From: DASUXA01 sp036378155
GTDB taxonomy: Bacteria; Actinomycetota; Actinomycetes; Mycobacteriales; Micromonosporaceae
Reading direction: 5' to 3'
DNA: 64,000 nt
Assembly: GCA_036378155.1 (NCBI GenBank)
Contig: DASUXA010000097.1
Span: forward strand, 1-64,000
Shown here piece after piece: positions 54,289-62,638 of the stretch; positions within the stretch are counted from its first letter, which is position 1, and every line of letters starts with the position of its first letter. The notes below the pieces were generated by a model. It was not told the DNA's origin. It did not search any database and saw nothing but the letters and a program-made list of their open reading frames with translations. A program made the position numbers and the translations under genes.

Positions 54289-54864
54289 TCAGGGTGTACG
54301 TCCACCCTCGGCCGCGGACAGCCACTCGTGCGCGAGGATCGACCACACCTCCAGGTCGGCGCGGGTGCCCGACCCGTCGCGCGCCGGTACCGACTGCCGC
54401 ATCACGCCGTCGCGGCGCATGCCCAGCCGTTGCGCCACGTGGATGCTGCGCTCGTTCGTGGCGAGCGTGTGCCACTCCACACGGTGCATGCCACGGTCAC
54501 GTACCGCCCAGTCGATCAACAGCCTGATCGCCCGGGTCACGAGTCCTCGTCCCTCCGCCGCCGGCTCCAGCCAGCAGCCCACTTCGCAGACCCCGCTCGC
54601 GCTGTCGAGGGAGACGAACAGGACCCCGCCGACCAGCGTCCCGTCGAGCCAGATCCCGTGGATACCGCCGCCGCCGGACGACACCGCGTCCGCATACCGT
54701 CGCAGTACCGTCCGCGCCGAATCGAGGTCGGTGGCGACGAAACCGGGTCCCACCCACGGGGCGATGTGAACGCGGGCGCGATCGAGATGGGCGAGGAATT
54801 CCTCGGCGCGCCACGGTTCGAGCGGGCGCAGCGTCGCGGTGTCGGTGAGCGGATACGTGTACAC
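54289..54864 (-). CDS. RimJ/RimL-type GNAT acetyltransferase
   Basis: 191 residues. Acetyltransf_3-type features: TATLRPLEPWRAEEFLAHLDRAR, GIWLDGTLVGGVLF, VGCWLEPAAEGRGLVTRAIRLLIDWA (acetyl-CoA loop) and HRVEWHTLATNERSIHVAQRLGMRRDGVMR. Members acetylate ribosomal protein N-termini or small amines. GTG 54864 is chosen because GGAGA precedes it; an in-frame ATG at 54915 would add 17 Cys/Pro-rich residues. Confidence 0.87.
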   Translation of the reverse strand: MYTYPLTDTATLRPLEPWRAEEFLAHLDRARVHIAPWVGPGFVATDLDSARTVLRRYADAVSSGGGGIHGIWLDGTLVGGVLFVSLDSASGVCEVGCWLEPAAEGRGLVTRAIRLLIDWAVRDRGMHRVEWHTLATNERSIHVAQRLGMRRDGVMRQSVPARDGSGTRADLEVWSILAHEWLSAAEGGRTP

Positions 54865-54919
54865 GGGTTCTCCAAACGCGGGAAACGGTGGCGCGACACA
54901 CGCCGCGCACATCATCGCG

Positions 54920-55681
54920 CTACGTCGCGCCGAGGGTCCGCTTGAGGAACCGATCGATCGCGGCGGTGACGGTACCCGACTGAGCCCCGCTGAGCAGGGC
55001 GGTCCCGTGGTCGGAGCCGGGCACGCTGACCAGTTGCCGGTCGTGGCTCGGTACCGTCGCCAGGAACGTCTTCGCCGCGTCGGCGTCGGCGTACGCGCTC
55101 TCGGCGGTGACCAGCAGTACCGGGCAGGACATGGTGCGCAGTTCCGGCGCGACCGGCTTGTTTCCGATCCGCTCTTCGGCGGACAGCGACACCACCCCCT
55201 GTACCGGCGGGGTGACGTGGGCGCCGACGATGAGCGACGCTTTCGCGCCCTTCGACGCTCCGATCAGGACGATCCGTTGCGCGCCTGCCTGACGTACCGC
55301 CGTGACGATCGCGGTCAACGCGTCGGTCGAGGTACCGGCGTCGTAGTTCCACAACGCCACCCGGTAGCCGAGTCCGACCAGCCGGTTCGCGAACGGTACC
55401 CACGAGCAGAGATCCTCGTCGCTCTGGTTCGACAGGATCACCACCCGGGTTCCGGAGCCCAGCATTCCGACGACGAGGATGCCGCCGTCGACCGGTACCC
55501 GGATCTGTTCCGCCTGCGCCGGTGCGCAGGTCGGGAACGCGGGCTGCGGCGACGACGCCGCCGACGTGGCGGCAGGCGCGGCGGACGAGTCGGCTACCGG
55601 CGCCCGCTGGGCGGAGCAGGACGTGGTCAGCGGTACCACAGCGAAAAGCGCGGTCAGTATGACCGCTGCGCGTCCGGTCAC
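54920..55681 (-). CDS. Alpha/beta-hydrolase lipoprotein
   Basis: 253 residues. Lipoprotein signal peptide with lipobox PLTTSC near residue 22, a Ser/Ala/Pro spacer, then an alpha/beta-hydrolase domain: VVILSNQSDEDLCSWVPFA near 80, nucleophile elbow LIGASKGAKASLIVGA near 140, VLLVTAESAYADADAA near 190 (acid) and VPGSDHGTALL near 220 (His). It is anchored to the outer face of the membrane; likely an esterase or dienelactone-hydrolase-like enzyme of unknown substrate. Confidence 0.85.
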   Translation of the reverse strand: MTGRAAVILTALFAVVPLTTSCSAQRAPVADSSAAPAATSAASSPQPAFPTCAPAQAEQIRVPVDGGILVVGMLGSGTRVVILSNQSDEDLCSWVPFANRLVGLGYRVALWNYDAGTSTDALTAIVTAVRQAGAQRIVLIGASKGAKASLIVGAHVTPPVQGVVSLSAEERIGNKPVAPELRTMSCPVLLVTAESAYADADAAKTFLATVPSHDRQLVSVPGSDHGTALLSGAQSGTVTAAIDRFLKRTLGAT

Positions 55682-55871
55682 AGACCCTCCCGTCCACGAT
55701 GCGCGCTGCCTCGCGACGCCGGAGCGGCGCCGTTGAACTACGGACTCGGGGCGGTCGGCTTCGGTTGCGTGGCAGGGGTGAGTGATTTAGCGGAAAGTAC
55801 CGGCCGGAACACGACCGAGGGGATCATCCTGGACAGGCAGGCGCTGATCGGCAAGGTACACGAGGTGCGAG

Positions 55872-56201
55872 ATGCGACGAGATCGCAGGCGCGACGGCAG
55901 AACCGGGCTGGCGCTGCTCGTCGCGTTCGCCGCCCTGATCCTGCTGTCCGGCTGTGCCGGGGCGGCCGGACCGAACAACGTCGCCTACGTCAGTACCGGT
56001 CACATCGCCGGCTTCTGGGCGGGCTTGTGGCAGGGCATCATCCTGCCGATCACGTTCATCGTGTCGTTGTTCACCAATCAGGTGAGCATCTACGACGTGC
56101 ACAACAACGGAAACTGGTACGACTTCGGCTACGTGCTCGGCATCATCATCATCACCGGCGGTGTCGGCGGCGGCGGTCGCAGGGCCGCCCGACGCTCGTG
56201 A
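55872..56201 (+). CDS. Small membrane lipoprotein of unknown function
   Basis: 109 residues. Basic N-terminus, then a signal/lipobox (ALILLSGC near 28) and a region with two hydrophobic segments (HIAGFWAGLWQGIILPITFIVSLFTN; GYVLGIIIITGGVGGG) around an NNGNWYDFGY motif. It looks like a family of short actinobacterial lipoproteins; function unknown. ATG 55872 follows GAGGTGCGAG. It shares a divergent promoter region with the hydrolase gene. Confidence 0.78.
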   Translation: MRRDRRRDGRTGLALLVAFAALILLSGCAGAAGPNNVAYVSTGHIAGFWAGLWQGIILPITFIVSLFTNQVSIYDVHNNGNWYDFGYVLGIIIITGGVGGGGRRAARRS

Positions 56202-56343
56202 CCCGGGCAGCCACCAAGCCCGACCGCCCGGAGCGGCCCGCGACGCAAACCGTCGGGGGCGGCCCCGGTGCGCGAAGGGATCAAGCCTGACCGCCCGGAG
56301 CGCGCCGGGGGCCGCCCCACCGTGCGCGCCCGACCGCCAAGCC

Positions 56344-57333
56344 TCAGCCCGGTCGCCCATACCCCGCGATCGGCGCGATGTCGAGGCGCGCCATGCGTAC
56401 CACGTCGTTGCTGTTCGGCGCGTGGACGATCAGCCCACCTCCCACGTACATCCCGACGTGGTGCACGTCGCTGTAGTAGAACACGAGGTCGCCGGGGCGC
56501 AGCTGGGTCCGCGTGATCGCGGTGACGACGCGGCTCTGCTGGTACGCGTTGTGCGGCAGGGCGACGCCGACCGACGCCCAGGCTGCCATGGTGAGCCCCG
56601 AGCAGTCGAAGGTGTTCGGACCGGCGGTCGCGTACACGTACCGCTTGCCGATCTGGCGGCATGCCCAGCGAGCCGCGGTGAAGCCGCGATCGACGGTCGT
56701 ACCGGACGGGCACGCGCCGAGCCGCAGCGATCCGGGTGTCGTGCCGTACGCCTGCCGTGCCAGCGCCTGCAGCCGGGTGATCTCGGCTTCGATCCGCTGC
56801 TTCTTGGCGGTCAGGTCGGCCTGCTGCCGGGCCTGTTCGGCGATCAGCGTGTCGAGCGGGCGCTTCTGCTCGTCGTACCGCGCTTTGAGCCGGACCGCCG
56901 ACGCGATCTGGTCGCGTTGGTCGCGGGCGACCTGGTCGAGCAGGGTCAACCGGTCGGCGAAGATATCGGGAGACCCGCTGGTGAGCAGCGCGTTGAGCGC
57001 CGAGACCGGTCCGTCGGTGTACATCTGGACGGAGATCGCGGTGATCTGGGTGCGTACCACGTCGACCTGGAGCGCGAGGGGGCGGATCCGCTCCTCGAGC
57101 TGGCGGGCCCGGGCCTGGTTCGCGGCGAGCGCGTCGTGCAGCGCGTCGTACTGCTCGATGACCGGTTCGAGCTGGTTCCATTCCTGGTCGAGCCGGGCCT
57201 GAAGGTCGGCGGCGGAGGGCGCGGCGTGGGCGTGCGTCGCGGGCGTCGCCGCCATCAGTAGCGCTCCGAACGCCGCGGTGATCAGTGATATGGCGTTGTG
57301 CGGCGGATGTCGCCGCGCGGTAGCTAAAGCCAC
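56344..57333 (-). CDS. NlpC/P60 endopeptidase with coiled-coil (RipA-like), c-di-AMP riboswitch-controlled
   Basis: 329 residues. A signal peptide (about 1-37, ending THAHA) is followed by a long coiled coil (about 45-205) and the NlpC/P60 domain (about 215-329) with the catalytic Cys in FDCSGLTMAAWASVG, His in HHVGMYVGGGLIVHAP and GDLVFYY. It cleaves D-Glu-mDAP stem-peptide bonds in peptidoglycan. GTG 57333 lies 13 bp after the riboswitch; the longer upstream frame merely translates the aptamer. A paralogue with the same leader is at 60348-61349. Confidence 0.92.
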   Translation of the reverse strand: MALATARRHPPHNAISLITAAFGALLMAATPATHAHAAPSAADLQARLDQEWNQLEPVIEQYDALHDALAANQARARQLEERIRPLALQVDVVRTQITAISVQMYTDGPVSALNALLTSGSPDIFADRLTLLDQVARDQRDQIASAVRLKARYDEQKRPLDTLIAEQARQQADLTAKKQRIEAEITRLQALARQAYGTTPGSLRLGACPSGTTVDRGFTAARWACRQIGKRYVYATAGPNTFDCSGLTMAAWASVGVALPHNAYQQSRVVTAITRTQLRPGDLVFYYSDVHHVGMYVGGGLIVHAPNSNDVVRMARLDIAPIAGYGRPG

Positions 57334-57345
57334 CGAGCCTCGACT

Positions 57346-57499
57346 CCTTCTTCCCTGACCGCCTACCGGGTTAGCTGACGGGTTCGGATGGGAAGTGCGC
57401 CCTACCGCGGTCGCCCGCGGATTCACCCCGACGCGAGGACGACGCGGTGCGTCGTCCCGGCGCGATGGTTCCCCGGCTCGTGCTCGTGACGATTCGGCG
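57346..57499 (-). promoter_or_regulatory. c-di-AMP (ydaO/yuaA) riboswitch upstream of NlpC/P60 gene 1
   Basis: On the minus strand the conserved ydaO blocks appear in order: CGCCGAATC (5' end), GCCGGGGAACC, GGGGTGAATC, GGTAGGGC, CATCCGAACCCGTCAGCTAA, CCCGGTAGGCGGTC and GGAAG. Between the first blocks lies a variable GC-rich hairpin. It ends 13 bp before the GTG. Confidence 0.95.
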
Positions 57500-57807
57500 G
57501 TGCTGTCCGGGGCCGCCGGGCTGGCGGCCGAGGTGCGGTCAGCGAGTCCAAAGTAGAAATCACGGTGGGGTACCGCAACAACGACACGCCATCCATTTCC
57601 GACAAACTGCTACGGCTCGTGTCGCCGTGACGATCGTGGACCGGTGGGCGTCGTCGAACGCCGACGCGGCCGCTGGCGAGAGGCAGCGTCATCGAGCAAA
57701 GGCGTGAAGGATTTCTTCGGAAAACCGCAAAGAATCGGCAGCCATTGACGAAGGACGGCGATGGCGGGAAGGTATCCGGTAGCCCGTTTCCCCGATTGGG
57801 AGGTTCC
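57500..57807 (+). other. Leader region of the amidase gene, possibly structured
   Basis: 308 bp without a gene between the leftward riboswitch and the amidase. Near 57706-57740 a hairpin can form (GATTTCTTCGG with CCGCAAAGAATC), and GGTAGCC near 57779 recalls c-di-GMP aptamers superficially, but the GEMM blocks are not in order. The promoter probably lies near 57540-57600, which is relatively AT-rich. Confidence 0.35.
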
Positions 57808-59802
57808 ATGCCCCCTTCCAGATCCCCCGCCACCCGGCGCGTCGCCAGCCTGCTGGTGGCCGGGCTGGCCGTGCTCGGCCCGGCGGCCGGGGCCTTCGCC
57901 TCGCCCGGTGACGCGCCCGACTCGCGCGAGCAGGCGTACGCCGCCGCCGCCGCGGCGTACGGCGTACCGGAGAGCGTCCTGCTGGGCGTGTCCTACATGG
58001 AGTCCCGCTGGGACACCAACGCCGGTCTGCCGAGCACCAGCGCCGGGTTCGGTCCCATGCACCTGACCGACGCCGCGTACGTCGCCTCGCTGCCGGCGTA
58101 CACCCCGGACGAGTCGCTGGACGCGTCAGCCACCGAGGACCCCCGTGGCGACGACAGCCGAGCCGCGCTGGTCGCCGGCCCGGTGACCCCGGACGCGCCG
58201 CCGAGCGCGGAGTCCGCGCAGACGCTGGACGCCGCTGCCGCGCTCACCGGCATCGACAAGCAGACGCTGCGTACCAACCCGGACGCCAACATCAAGGGCG
58301 GCGCGGCGCTGCTCGCGCGGTACCAGCACGACCTCGGCGAGCCGGCGACCGCCGACCCCGCCGAGTGGTACGGCGCGGTCGCCAAGTACTCCGGTGCGAC
58401 CGACGCGGACGGCGCTGCCGACTTCGCCGACGAGGTGTACGCCACGATCAAGTCCGGTATGGCGCGGGTCACCGACGACGGGCACACCGTCCACGTGCCG
58501 CCCACGCCCGGCGAGCCGGACCGTGCGCAGCTCGCCGCGCTCGGTCTGAAGTGGCTGCCGAAGCCGGACAAGCTGGAGTGCCCGAACGACGTGTCGTGCG
58601 AGTGGCTGCCGGCCCCGTACCAGCAGCTGTCCGCCGACCCGGGCAACTACGGCAACTTCGACCTGTCGGATCGCAACCACAACCAGAAGATCGAGTACAT
58701 CGTCATCCACGACACCGAGGCGAGTTGGGCGACCACGCTCAAGCTGGTGCAGGACCCGACGTACCTCGGCTGGCACTACAGCATCCGCTCGTCGGACGGG
58801 CACATCGCCCAGCACATCCAGACGAAGAACGTGGGCTGGCACGCCGGCAACTGGTACGTCAACGCCAAGTCGGTGGGTATCGAGCACGAGGGCTACGCCG
58901 CCCAGGGCGCCTGGTTCACCGAGGCGCTGTACCAGTCGTCGGCGAAGTTGGTGCGCTACCTGGCGACCCGGCTGGACATCCCGCTGGACCGGCAGCACAT
59001 CATCGGGCACGACAACGTACCGGGCATCACCCCCAGCTACGTGCGGGGCATGCACTGGGACCCGGGTCCGTACTGGGACTGGACACACTACTTCGAACTG
59101 CTGAAGGCGCCGTTCCAGTCGACCGGCAACCCGCACTCCGGGCTGGTCACGATCGACCCGAACTACGCCACCAACACGCCGCAGTTCACCGGTTGCACCG
59201 GCAAGGCGACCAACCCGTGCCCGCTGCACGGCTCGTCGTCGGTGATCCTGCACACCGCGCCGGACCCGAACTCGCCGCTGGTGAAGGACCCGGGGCTGCA
59301 CCCGAACAACGCGCCGTCCACGATGTACATCTCCGACCACGGCGCGCGGGCGTCGGCGGGACAGGTGTACGCGCTGGCGGACATCCAGGGCGACTGGACG
59401 GCGATCTGGTACCTGGGGCAGAAGGCGTGGTTCTACAACCCGGCGTCGGCGCCCACGGCGCTGTGGTCGGAGGGCTTCGTGGTGACGCCCAAGGCGGGCA
59501 AGGCGTCGGTACCGGTGTACGGCCGTGCCTACCCGGGCGCGTCCGCCTACCCGTCGTACATCCCGGTCCAGGGCATCTACCCGCTGCAGTACACGTTCGC
59601 CGCCGGGCAGCGGTACGCGTACGGCGGCACGGTGGTCGGTGAGTACTACAAGGCGTGGACGTACGACGGATCGAGCCCCGGCGACTGGACGGTCGTCCGC
59701 GGCGGGATCACGTACGTGCAGGTCCAGTTCGGCCACCGGATCATGTTCGTCAACCTCGACGACGTCGACGTGATCCCGGCGGTACAGGGCTCGCCAGCCT
59801 GA
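57808..59802 (+). CDS. Secreted two-domain wall hydrolase: lytic-transglycosylase-like plus N-acetylmuramoyl-L-alanine amidase
   Basis: 664 residues. Signal peptide (about 1-34, ending AFASP), then an SLT-like domain (about 40-230: AYAAAAAAYGVPESVLLGVSYMESRW, with the candidate catalytic Glu in YMESRW and GFGPMHLTD). An Amidase_2 domain follows (about 285-430: EYIVIHDTEASWATTL, HYSIRSSDGHIAQHI, NVGWHAGNWYVNAKSVGIEHEG, QHIIGHDNVPG) with the zinc-ligand His residues. The C-terminal 230 residues form an SH3-like/beta region. It would cut both glycan and stem-peptide linkage. ATG 57808 follows TGGGAGG. Confidence 0.9.
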   Translation: MPPSRSPATRRVASLLVAGLAVLGPAAGAFASPGDAPDSREQAYAAAAAAYGVPESVLLGVSYMESRWDTNAGLPSTSAGFGPMHLTDAAYVASLPAYTPDESLDASATEDPRGDDSRAALVAGPVTPDAPPSAESAQTLDAAAALTGIDKQTLRTNPDANIKGGAALLARYQHDLGEPATADPAEWYGAVAKYSGATDADGAADFADEVYATIKSGMARVTDDGHTVHVPPTPGEPDRAQLAALGLKWLPKPDKLECPNDVSCEWLPAPYQQLSADPGNYGNFDLSDRNHNQKIEYIVIHDTEASWATTLKLVQDPTYLGWHYSIRSSDGHIAQHIQTKNVGWHAGNWYVNAKSVGIEHEGYAAQGAWFTEALYQSSAKLVRYLATRLDIPLDRQHIIGHDNVPGITPSYVRGMHWDPGPYWDWTHYFELLKAPFQSTGNPHSGLVTIDPNYATNTPQFTGCTGKATNPCPLHGSSSVILHTAPDPNSPLVKDPGLHPNNAPSTMYISDHGARASAGQVYALADIQGDWTAIWYLGQKAWFYNPASAPTALWSEGFVVTPKAGKASVPVYGRAYPGASAYPSYIPVQGIYPLQYTFAAGQRYAYGGTVVGEYYKAWTYDGSSPGDWTVVRGGITYVQVQFGHRIMFVNLDDVDVIPAVQGSPA

Positions 59803-59823
59803 TTCCTCCTCACCCCCCGGAGA

Positions 59824-59859
59824 GCGGTGCCCCCGTCCCGATCGGGACGGGGGCACCGC
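59824..59859. terminator. Perfect hairpin terminator after the amidase gene
   Basis: Complete 36-bp palindrome (arms 59824-59839 and 59844-59859, loop GATC), 21 bp after the amidase stop. Confidence 0.88.
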
Positions 59860-59916
59860 CGTATCCGACGCGAATATCGGGCGGCTGCGGCACCGGTACC
59901 GTGCCATCATCGGCTG

Positions 59917-60273
59917 ATGACCGCTTCCCGCCAGTCCGTCACCGTCCTGTGGCGACCCACCGGACCGGAGGAGCTGGAACTGGTCCGCCGGTCGGGCTGG
60001 CGTCGGTGGCCGCCTCGCCTGCCTGATCAGCCCATCTTTTATCCGGTTCTCAACGAGGATTACGCGATCCGGATCGCGCGCGACTGGAACGTCCCGGCGT
60101 CAGGCGTCGGTTACGTGACCCGGTTCGCGGTCGAGTCGACGTTTCTGGCGCGGTACCCGGTGCGGCAGGTCGGCGGCGACACGATCCTGGAACTCTGGGT
60201 ACCCGCCGAAGAGCTGGACGAATTCAACGACCACATTGTCGGGCTGATCGAACTGGTCCACGAATTCCGGTGA
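59917..60273 (+). CDS. Conserved small protein of unknown function (often labelled ADP-ribosylation/crystallin J1)
   Basis: 118 residues: TVLWRPTGPEELELVRRSGWRRWPPRLPDQPIFYPVLNEDYAIRIARDWN at the N-terminus and FLARYPVRQVGGDTILELWVPAEELDEFNDHIVG. I recognise the family from many bacteria under the label ADP-ribosylation/crystallin J1, but the real ADP-ribosylglycohydrolase motifs are absent, so that name should not be taken as a function. It is a stand-alone gene between two terminators. Confidence 0.8.
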   Translation: MTASRQSVTVLWRPTGPEELELVRRSGWRRWPPRLPDQPIFYPVLNEDYAIRIARDWNVPASGVGYVTRFAVESTFLARYPVRQVGGDTILELWVPAEELDEFNDHIVGLIELVHEFR

Positions 60274-60285
60274 GAACCGGCGCAA

Positions 60286-60330
60286 CGTCGAAGGCGCCGC
60301 GCGGTCGGTACCGCGGCGGCGCCTTCGACG
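60286..60330. terminator. Bidirectional hairpin terminator
   Basis: 15-bp arms (60286-60300 with 60316-60330) and a 15-nt loop, between convergent genes. Confidence 0.82.
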
Positions 60331-60347
60331 GACCGGGGGGCGGGGGG

Positions 60348-61349
60348 TCAGCCCGGTCGACCGAAGCTGTTGATCGGCAACTTGTCGATGTACTGCATGC
60401 GGACGTAGTCACCGCTGGTCGGGGCGTGCACCATCAGACCGTTGCCGACGTAGATCCCGACGTGGTGTACGTCGCTGAAGAAGAAGACCAGGTCACCGGG
60501 GCGCAATTGGGACCTGCTCACCCGGGTTGTTTCGTTTTTCTGGGCGACCGTGTAGTGGTCCAGGTAGACGCCGACGGAGCGCCAAGCCGCCTTCGTCAGC
60601 CCCGAGCAGTCGTAGGAGTTCGGACCCTCCGCCGCCCAGACGTACGGCTTGCCGATCTGGTTGCAGGCGAATTGCGCCGCCTTGGTGCCCGGATCGCCGT
60701 AGTACTCGGCCGGGCACTTGCCGATGTACAGTGACGAGCCGTTCGGGGCGATGCCGCACGCGGCGGTGCGCACCTTCTGCATCGCCGCCTGCTGCGACTC
60801 GATCTGCTTCTTCTTCGCGGCCAGGTCAGCGTCCTGCTTGGCCTGCTGAGCGATCAGGTCGTCGAGCGGCTTCTTGTCCTGGTTGTACTTCGCGACCGCG
60901 TCCGAGACGCCCTTGATGGTGGCTGCCTGACTCTTCGCCAACTGGTCGAGCGTCGACAACTGGTCGGCGAGCGTGGTCGGCGAGCCGCTGGTGAGGATCG
61001 CGTTCAGCGTCGAGGCGGGACCCGCCTTGTACAGGTACGCGGAAATCGAGCTGACCCGCGTCATCGCCACGTCGACCTGCAACTGCAGGGGTGCGATCCG
61101 CTTCTGCAGCGCGGCGGACTTCGCCTTGTTCCGCTGGAGTTGGGTGTGGACCATGTTGTACTGCTCGATGAGGGGCTCGAGCTGGTTCCACATCTGGTCG
61201 AGCTGGCTGTTGATCTGAGTGCAGGACGGCGCCGCGTAGGCGTGGCTGGCTGGGGCGAGGGCCGTGAGGACGGCTGCGCCGGCCGCGACGACGGTGAGAA
61301 TCATGGTGCGCCAGCGCGATCGGGCGAGCCGCGCCGTGTGATGTGTCAC
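60348..61349 (-). CDS. NlpC/P60 endopeptidase with coiled-coil (paralogue 2), c-di-AMP riboswitch-controlled
   Basis: 333 residues with the same layout as the copy at 56344-57333: signal peptide (ending SHAYA), coiled coil (about 45-210, Lys/Gln-rich) and NlpC/P60 domain with the Cys in YDCSGLTKAAWRSVG, GDLVFFFSDVHHVGIYVGNGLMVHAP. The coiled coil is more basic than in copy 1, so binding partners or wall targets may differ. GTG 61349 lies 13 bp after the riboswitch; ATG 61304 is a shorter alternative. Extra Cys residues (SCTQIN, AACGIAP) are seen. Confidence 0.92.
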   Translation of the reverse strand: MTHHTARLARSRWRTMILTVVAAGAAVLTALAPASHAYAAPSCTQINSQLDQMWNQLEPLIEQYNMVHTQLQRNKAKSAALQKRIAPLQLQVDVAMTRVSSISAYLYKAGPASTLNAILTSGSPTTLADQLSTLDQLAKSQAATIKGVSDAVAKYNQDKKPLDDLIAQQAKQDADLAAKKKQIESQQAAMQKVRTAACGIAPNGSSLYIGKCPAEYYGDPGTKAAQFACNQIGKPYVWAAEGPNSYDCSGLTKAAWRSVGVYLDHYTVAQKNETTRVSRSQLRPGDLVFFFSDVHHVGIYVGNGLMVHAPTSGDYVRMQYIDKLPINSFGRPG

Positions 61350-61361
61350 CGGAGACCGACT

Positions 61362-61492
61362 CCTTCTTCCCTGACCGCCTGCCGGGTTAGCTGACGGGTT
61401 CGGGCGGGAAGGAATCGCCCTACCGAGGGCCTGCTCGGCCCGCGGACTCACCCCAAATACGTGGTTCCCCGGCTCGCCGATGCGATTCGGCG
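61362..61492 (-). promoter_or_regulatory. c-di-AMP (ydaO/yuaA) riboswitch upstream of NlpC/P60 gene 2
   Basis: On the minus strand: CGCCGAATCGC, GAGCCGGGGAACCACG, GGGGTGAGTCCGCGGGCC, GGTAGGGCGATTCC, CCCGAACCCGTCAGCTAA and CCCGGCAGGCGGTCAGGG. It has a shorter variable region than the copy at 57346-57499, with identical 3' core. Confidence 0.95.
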
Positions 61493-61606
61493 GTATCCGT
61501 CCCGGGTCGCCCGAATGGCAACCGACGTTCAGGACGGACGGTCCCACACATTAGAGAAACGGTTGTCACATAAGCAACCTACGGTCAACTGAAATTCGCT
61601 GCGCGG

Positions 61607-62638
61607 TTATCCGGCCACGCTGCGTGGCTCAGGTGTACCGCCCACGACGGCGCCCAATACATCGTCGAGGGTCACTACGCCGAGCGGGGTACGACCATCG
61701 CTGACCAGCACGATGTGTCGCCGTTCCCGGCGCATCGCGAGCAGTACCTCGGCGAGCTTGCGGTCCGGCGGTACCAGTGCCAGCGGCCGGATCAGCGACG
61801 CCGGGATCGGTGCCCGTCGAGCCGGACCCGACATGCCGAGTACGTCCTTGACATGGACGAACCCGAGTACCCGTCGGGAGCCCCGCTCGACGACCGGGAA
61901 CCGGGACCGTCGGGTACGGGTGGCGAGCAGTTCCAGCGACGCGGGCGACACGTCGTCGGTCACTGTGGTCACCGACGACCAGGGCCGCAGCGCGTCGCCC
62001 GCGGTACGTTCGCTGAGCGCCAGGGCACCGGTGATCCGGGCGTGCTCCTCCACGTCGAGCAGACCCTCGGTGCGCGCCTGCGACACCAGACCCGCCAGCT
62101 CCTCCACGCTGTACACGGTCTTCACCGTCTCGGTCGCCTCGATCCGCCACAGCTGCAGTACCGTCCGCGCCGCCCAGCGCATCGCGACCAGCACCGGCTT
62201 CGTGGCGGTACAGAACCACAGCATCGGCGGCCCGAGCCAGACCACCACCGCCTCCGGCCCGACCAGCGTCAGGTTCCTCGGCACCATCTCGCCGAGCACC
62301 GTGTGCAGGAACACGACCAGCGCCAGCGCGAGCACGAACGCGACCAGCCGGGTGGTACCGGGCGGCGCCCCCAGCGCGTGGAACGGCGCCTCGAGGGCGC
62401 GCTCCGCCGCAGGCTCGGTGAGCGCGCCGAGAGCCAGCGAACAGAGCGTCACGCCGAGCTGCGCGCCGGCGATCATCAGCGGCAACTGGTTCATCGCCGC
62501 CAGCGCCTGCCGTGCCCGCTTCGAGGTTTCCGCCAACGGCTGGACCACGGTGTGCCGCGAGGTGATCAACGCGAACTCGCTCGCCACGAAGAACGCGTTG
62601 CCGAACAGCAGCAGGACGGTCACCAGGACGCTAGTCAT
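61607..62638 (-). CDS. CNNM/CBS-domain membrane protein (HlyC/CorC family), copy A
   Basis: 343 residues. The CNNM (DUF21) membrane domain at about 1-180 has three or four helices (MTSVLVTVLLLFGNAFFVASEFALITSRHTVV; LPLMIAGAQLGVTLCSLALGAL; VFLHTVLGEMVPRNLTLVGPE). Two CBS domains lie at about 210-335 (DDVSPASLELLATRTRRSRFPVVERGSRRVLGFVHVKDVLG; HIVLVSDGRTPLGVVTLDDVL). The family is linked to Mg2+/Co2+ transport or resistance. It lacks the C-terminal CorC/HlyC domain seen in its neighbour. It overlaps the upstream paralogue by 8 bp (ATGACTAG), so the two may form a heteromer. Confidence 0.92.
   Translation of the reverse strand: MTSVLVTVLLLFGNAFFVASEFALITSRHTVVQPLAETSKRARQALAAMNQLPLMIAGAQLGVTLCSLALGALTEPAAERALEAPFHALGAPPGTTRLVAFVLALALVVFLHTVLGEMVPRNLTLVGPEAVVVWLGPPMLWFCTATKPVLVAMRWAARTVLQLWRIEATETVKTVYSVEELAGLVSQARTEGLLDVEEHARITGALALSERTAGDALRPWSSVTTVTDDVSPASLELLATRTRRSRFPVVERGSRRVLGFVHVKDVLGMSGPARRAPIPASLIRPLALVPPDRKLAEVLLAMRRERRHIVLVSDGRTPLGVVTLDDVLGAVVGGTPEPRSVAG

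Noticed and set aside
57334..57426. N-terminal extension of the first NlpC/P60 protein (starting MNPRATAVGRTSHPNPSANP)
   Set aside because: This segment is the translation of the c-di-AMP aptamer; the second paralogue shows the same NPSANP...GGQGRR pattern for the same reason.
57660..57807. c-di-GMP (GEMM-I) riboswitch in front of the amidase
   Set aside because: CGCAAAG and GGTAGCC-like pieces occur, but the tetraloop/receptor blocks and order do not fit the GEMM consensus.
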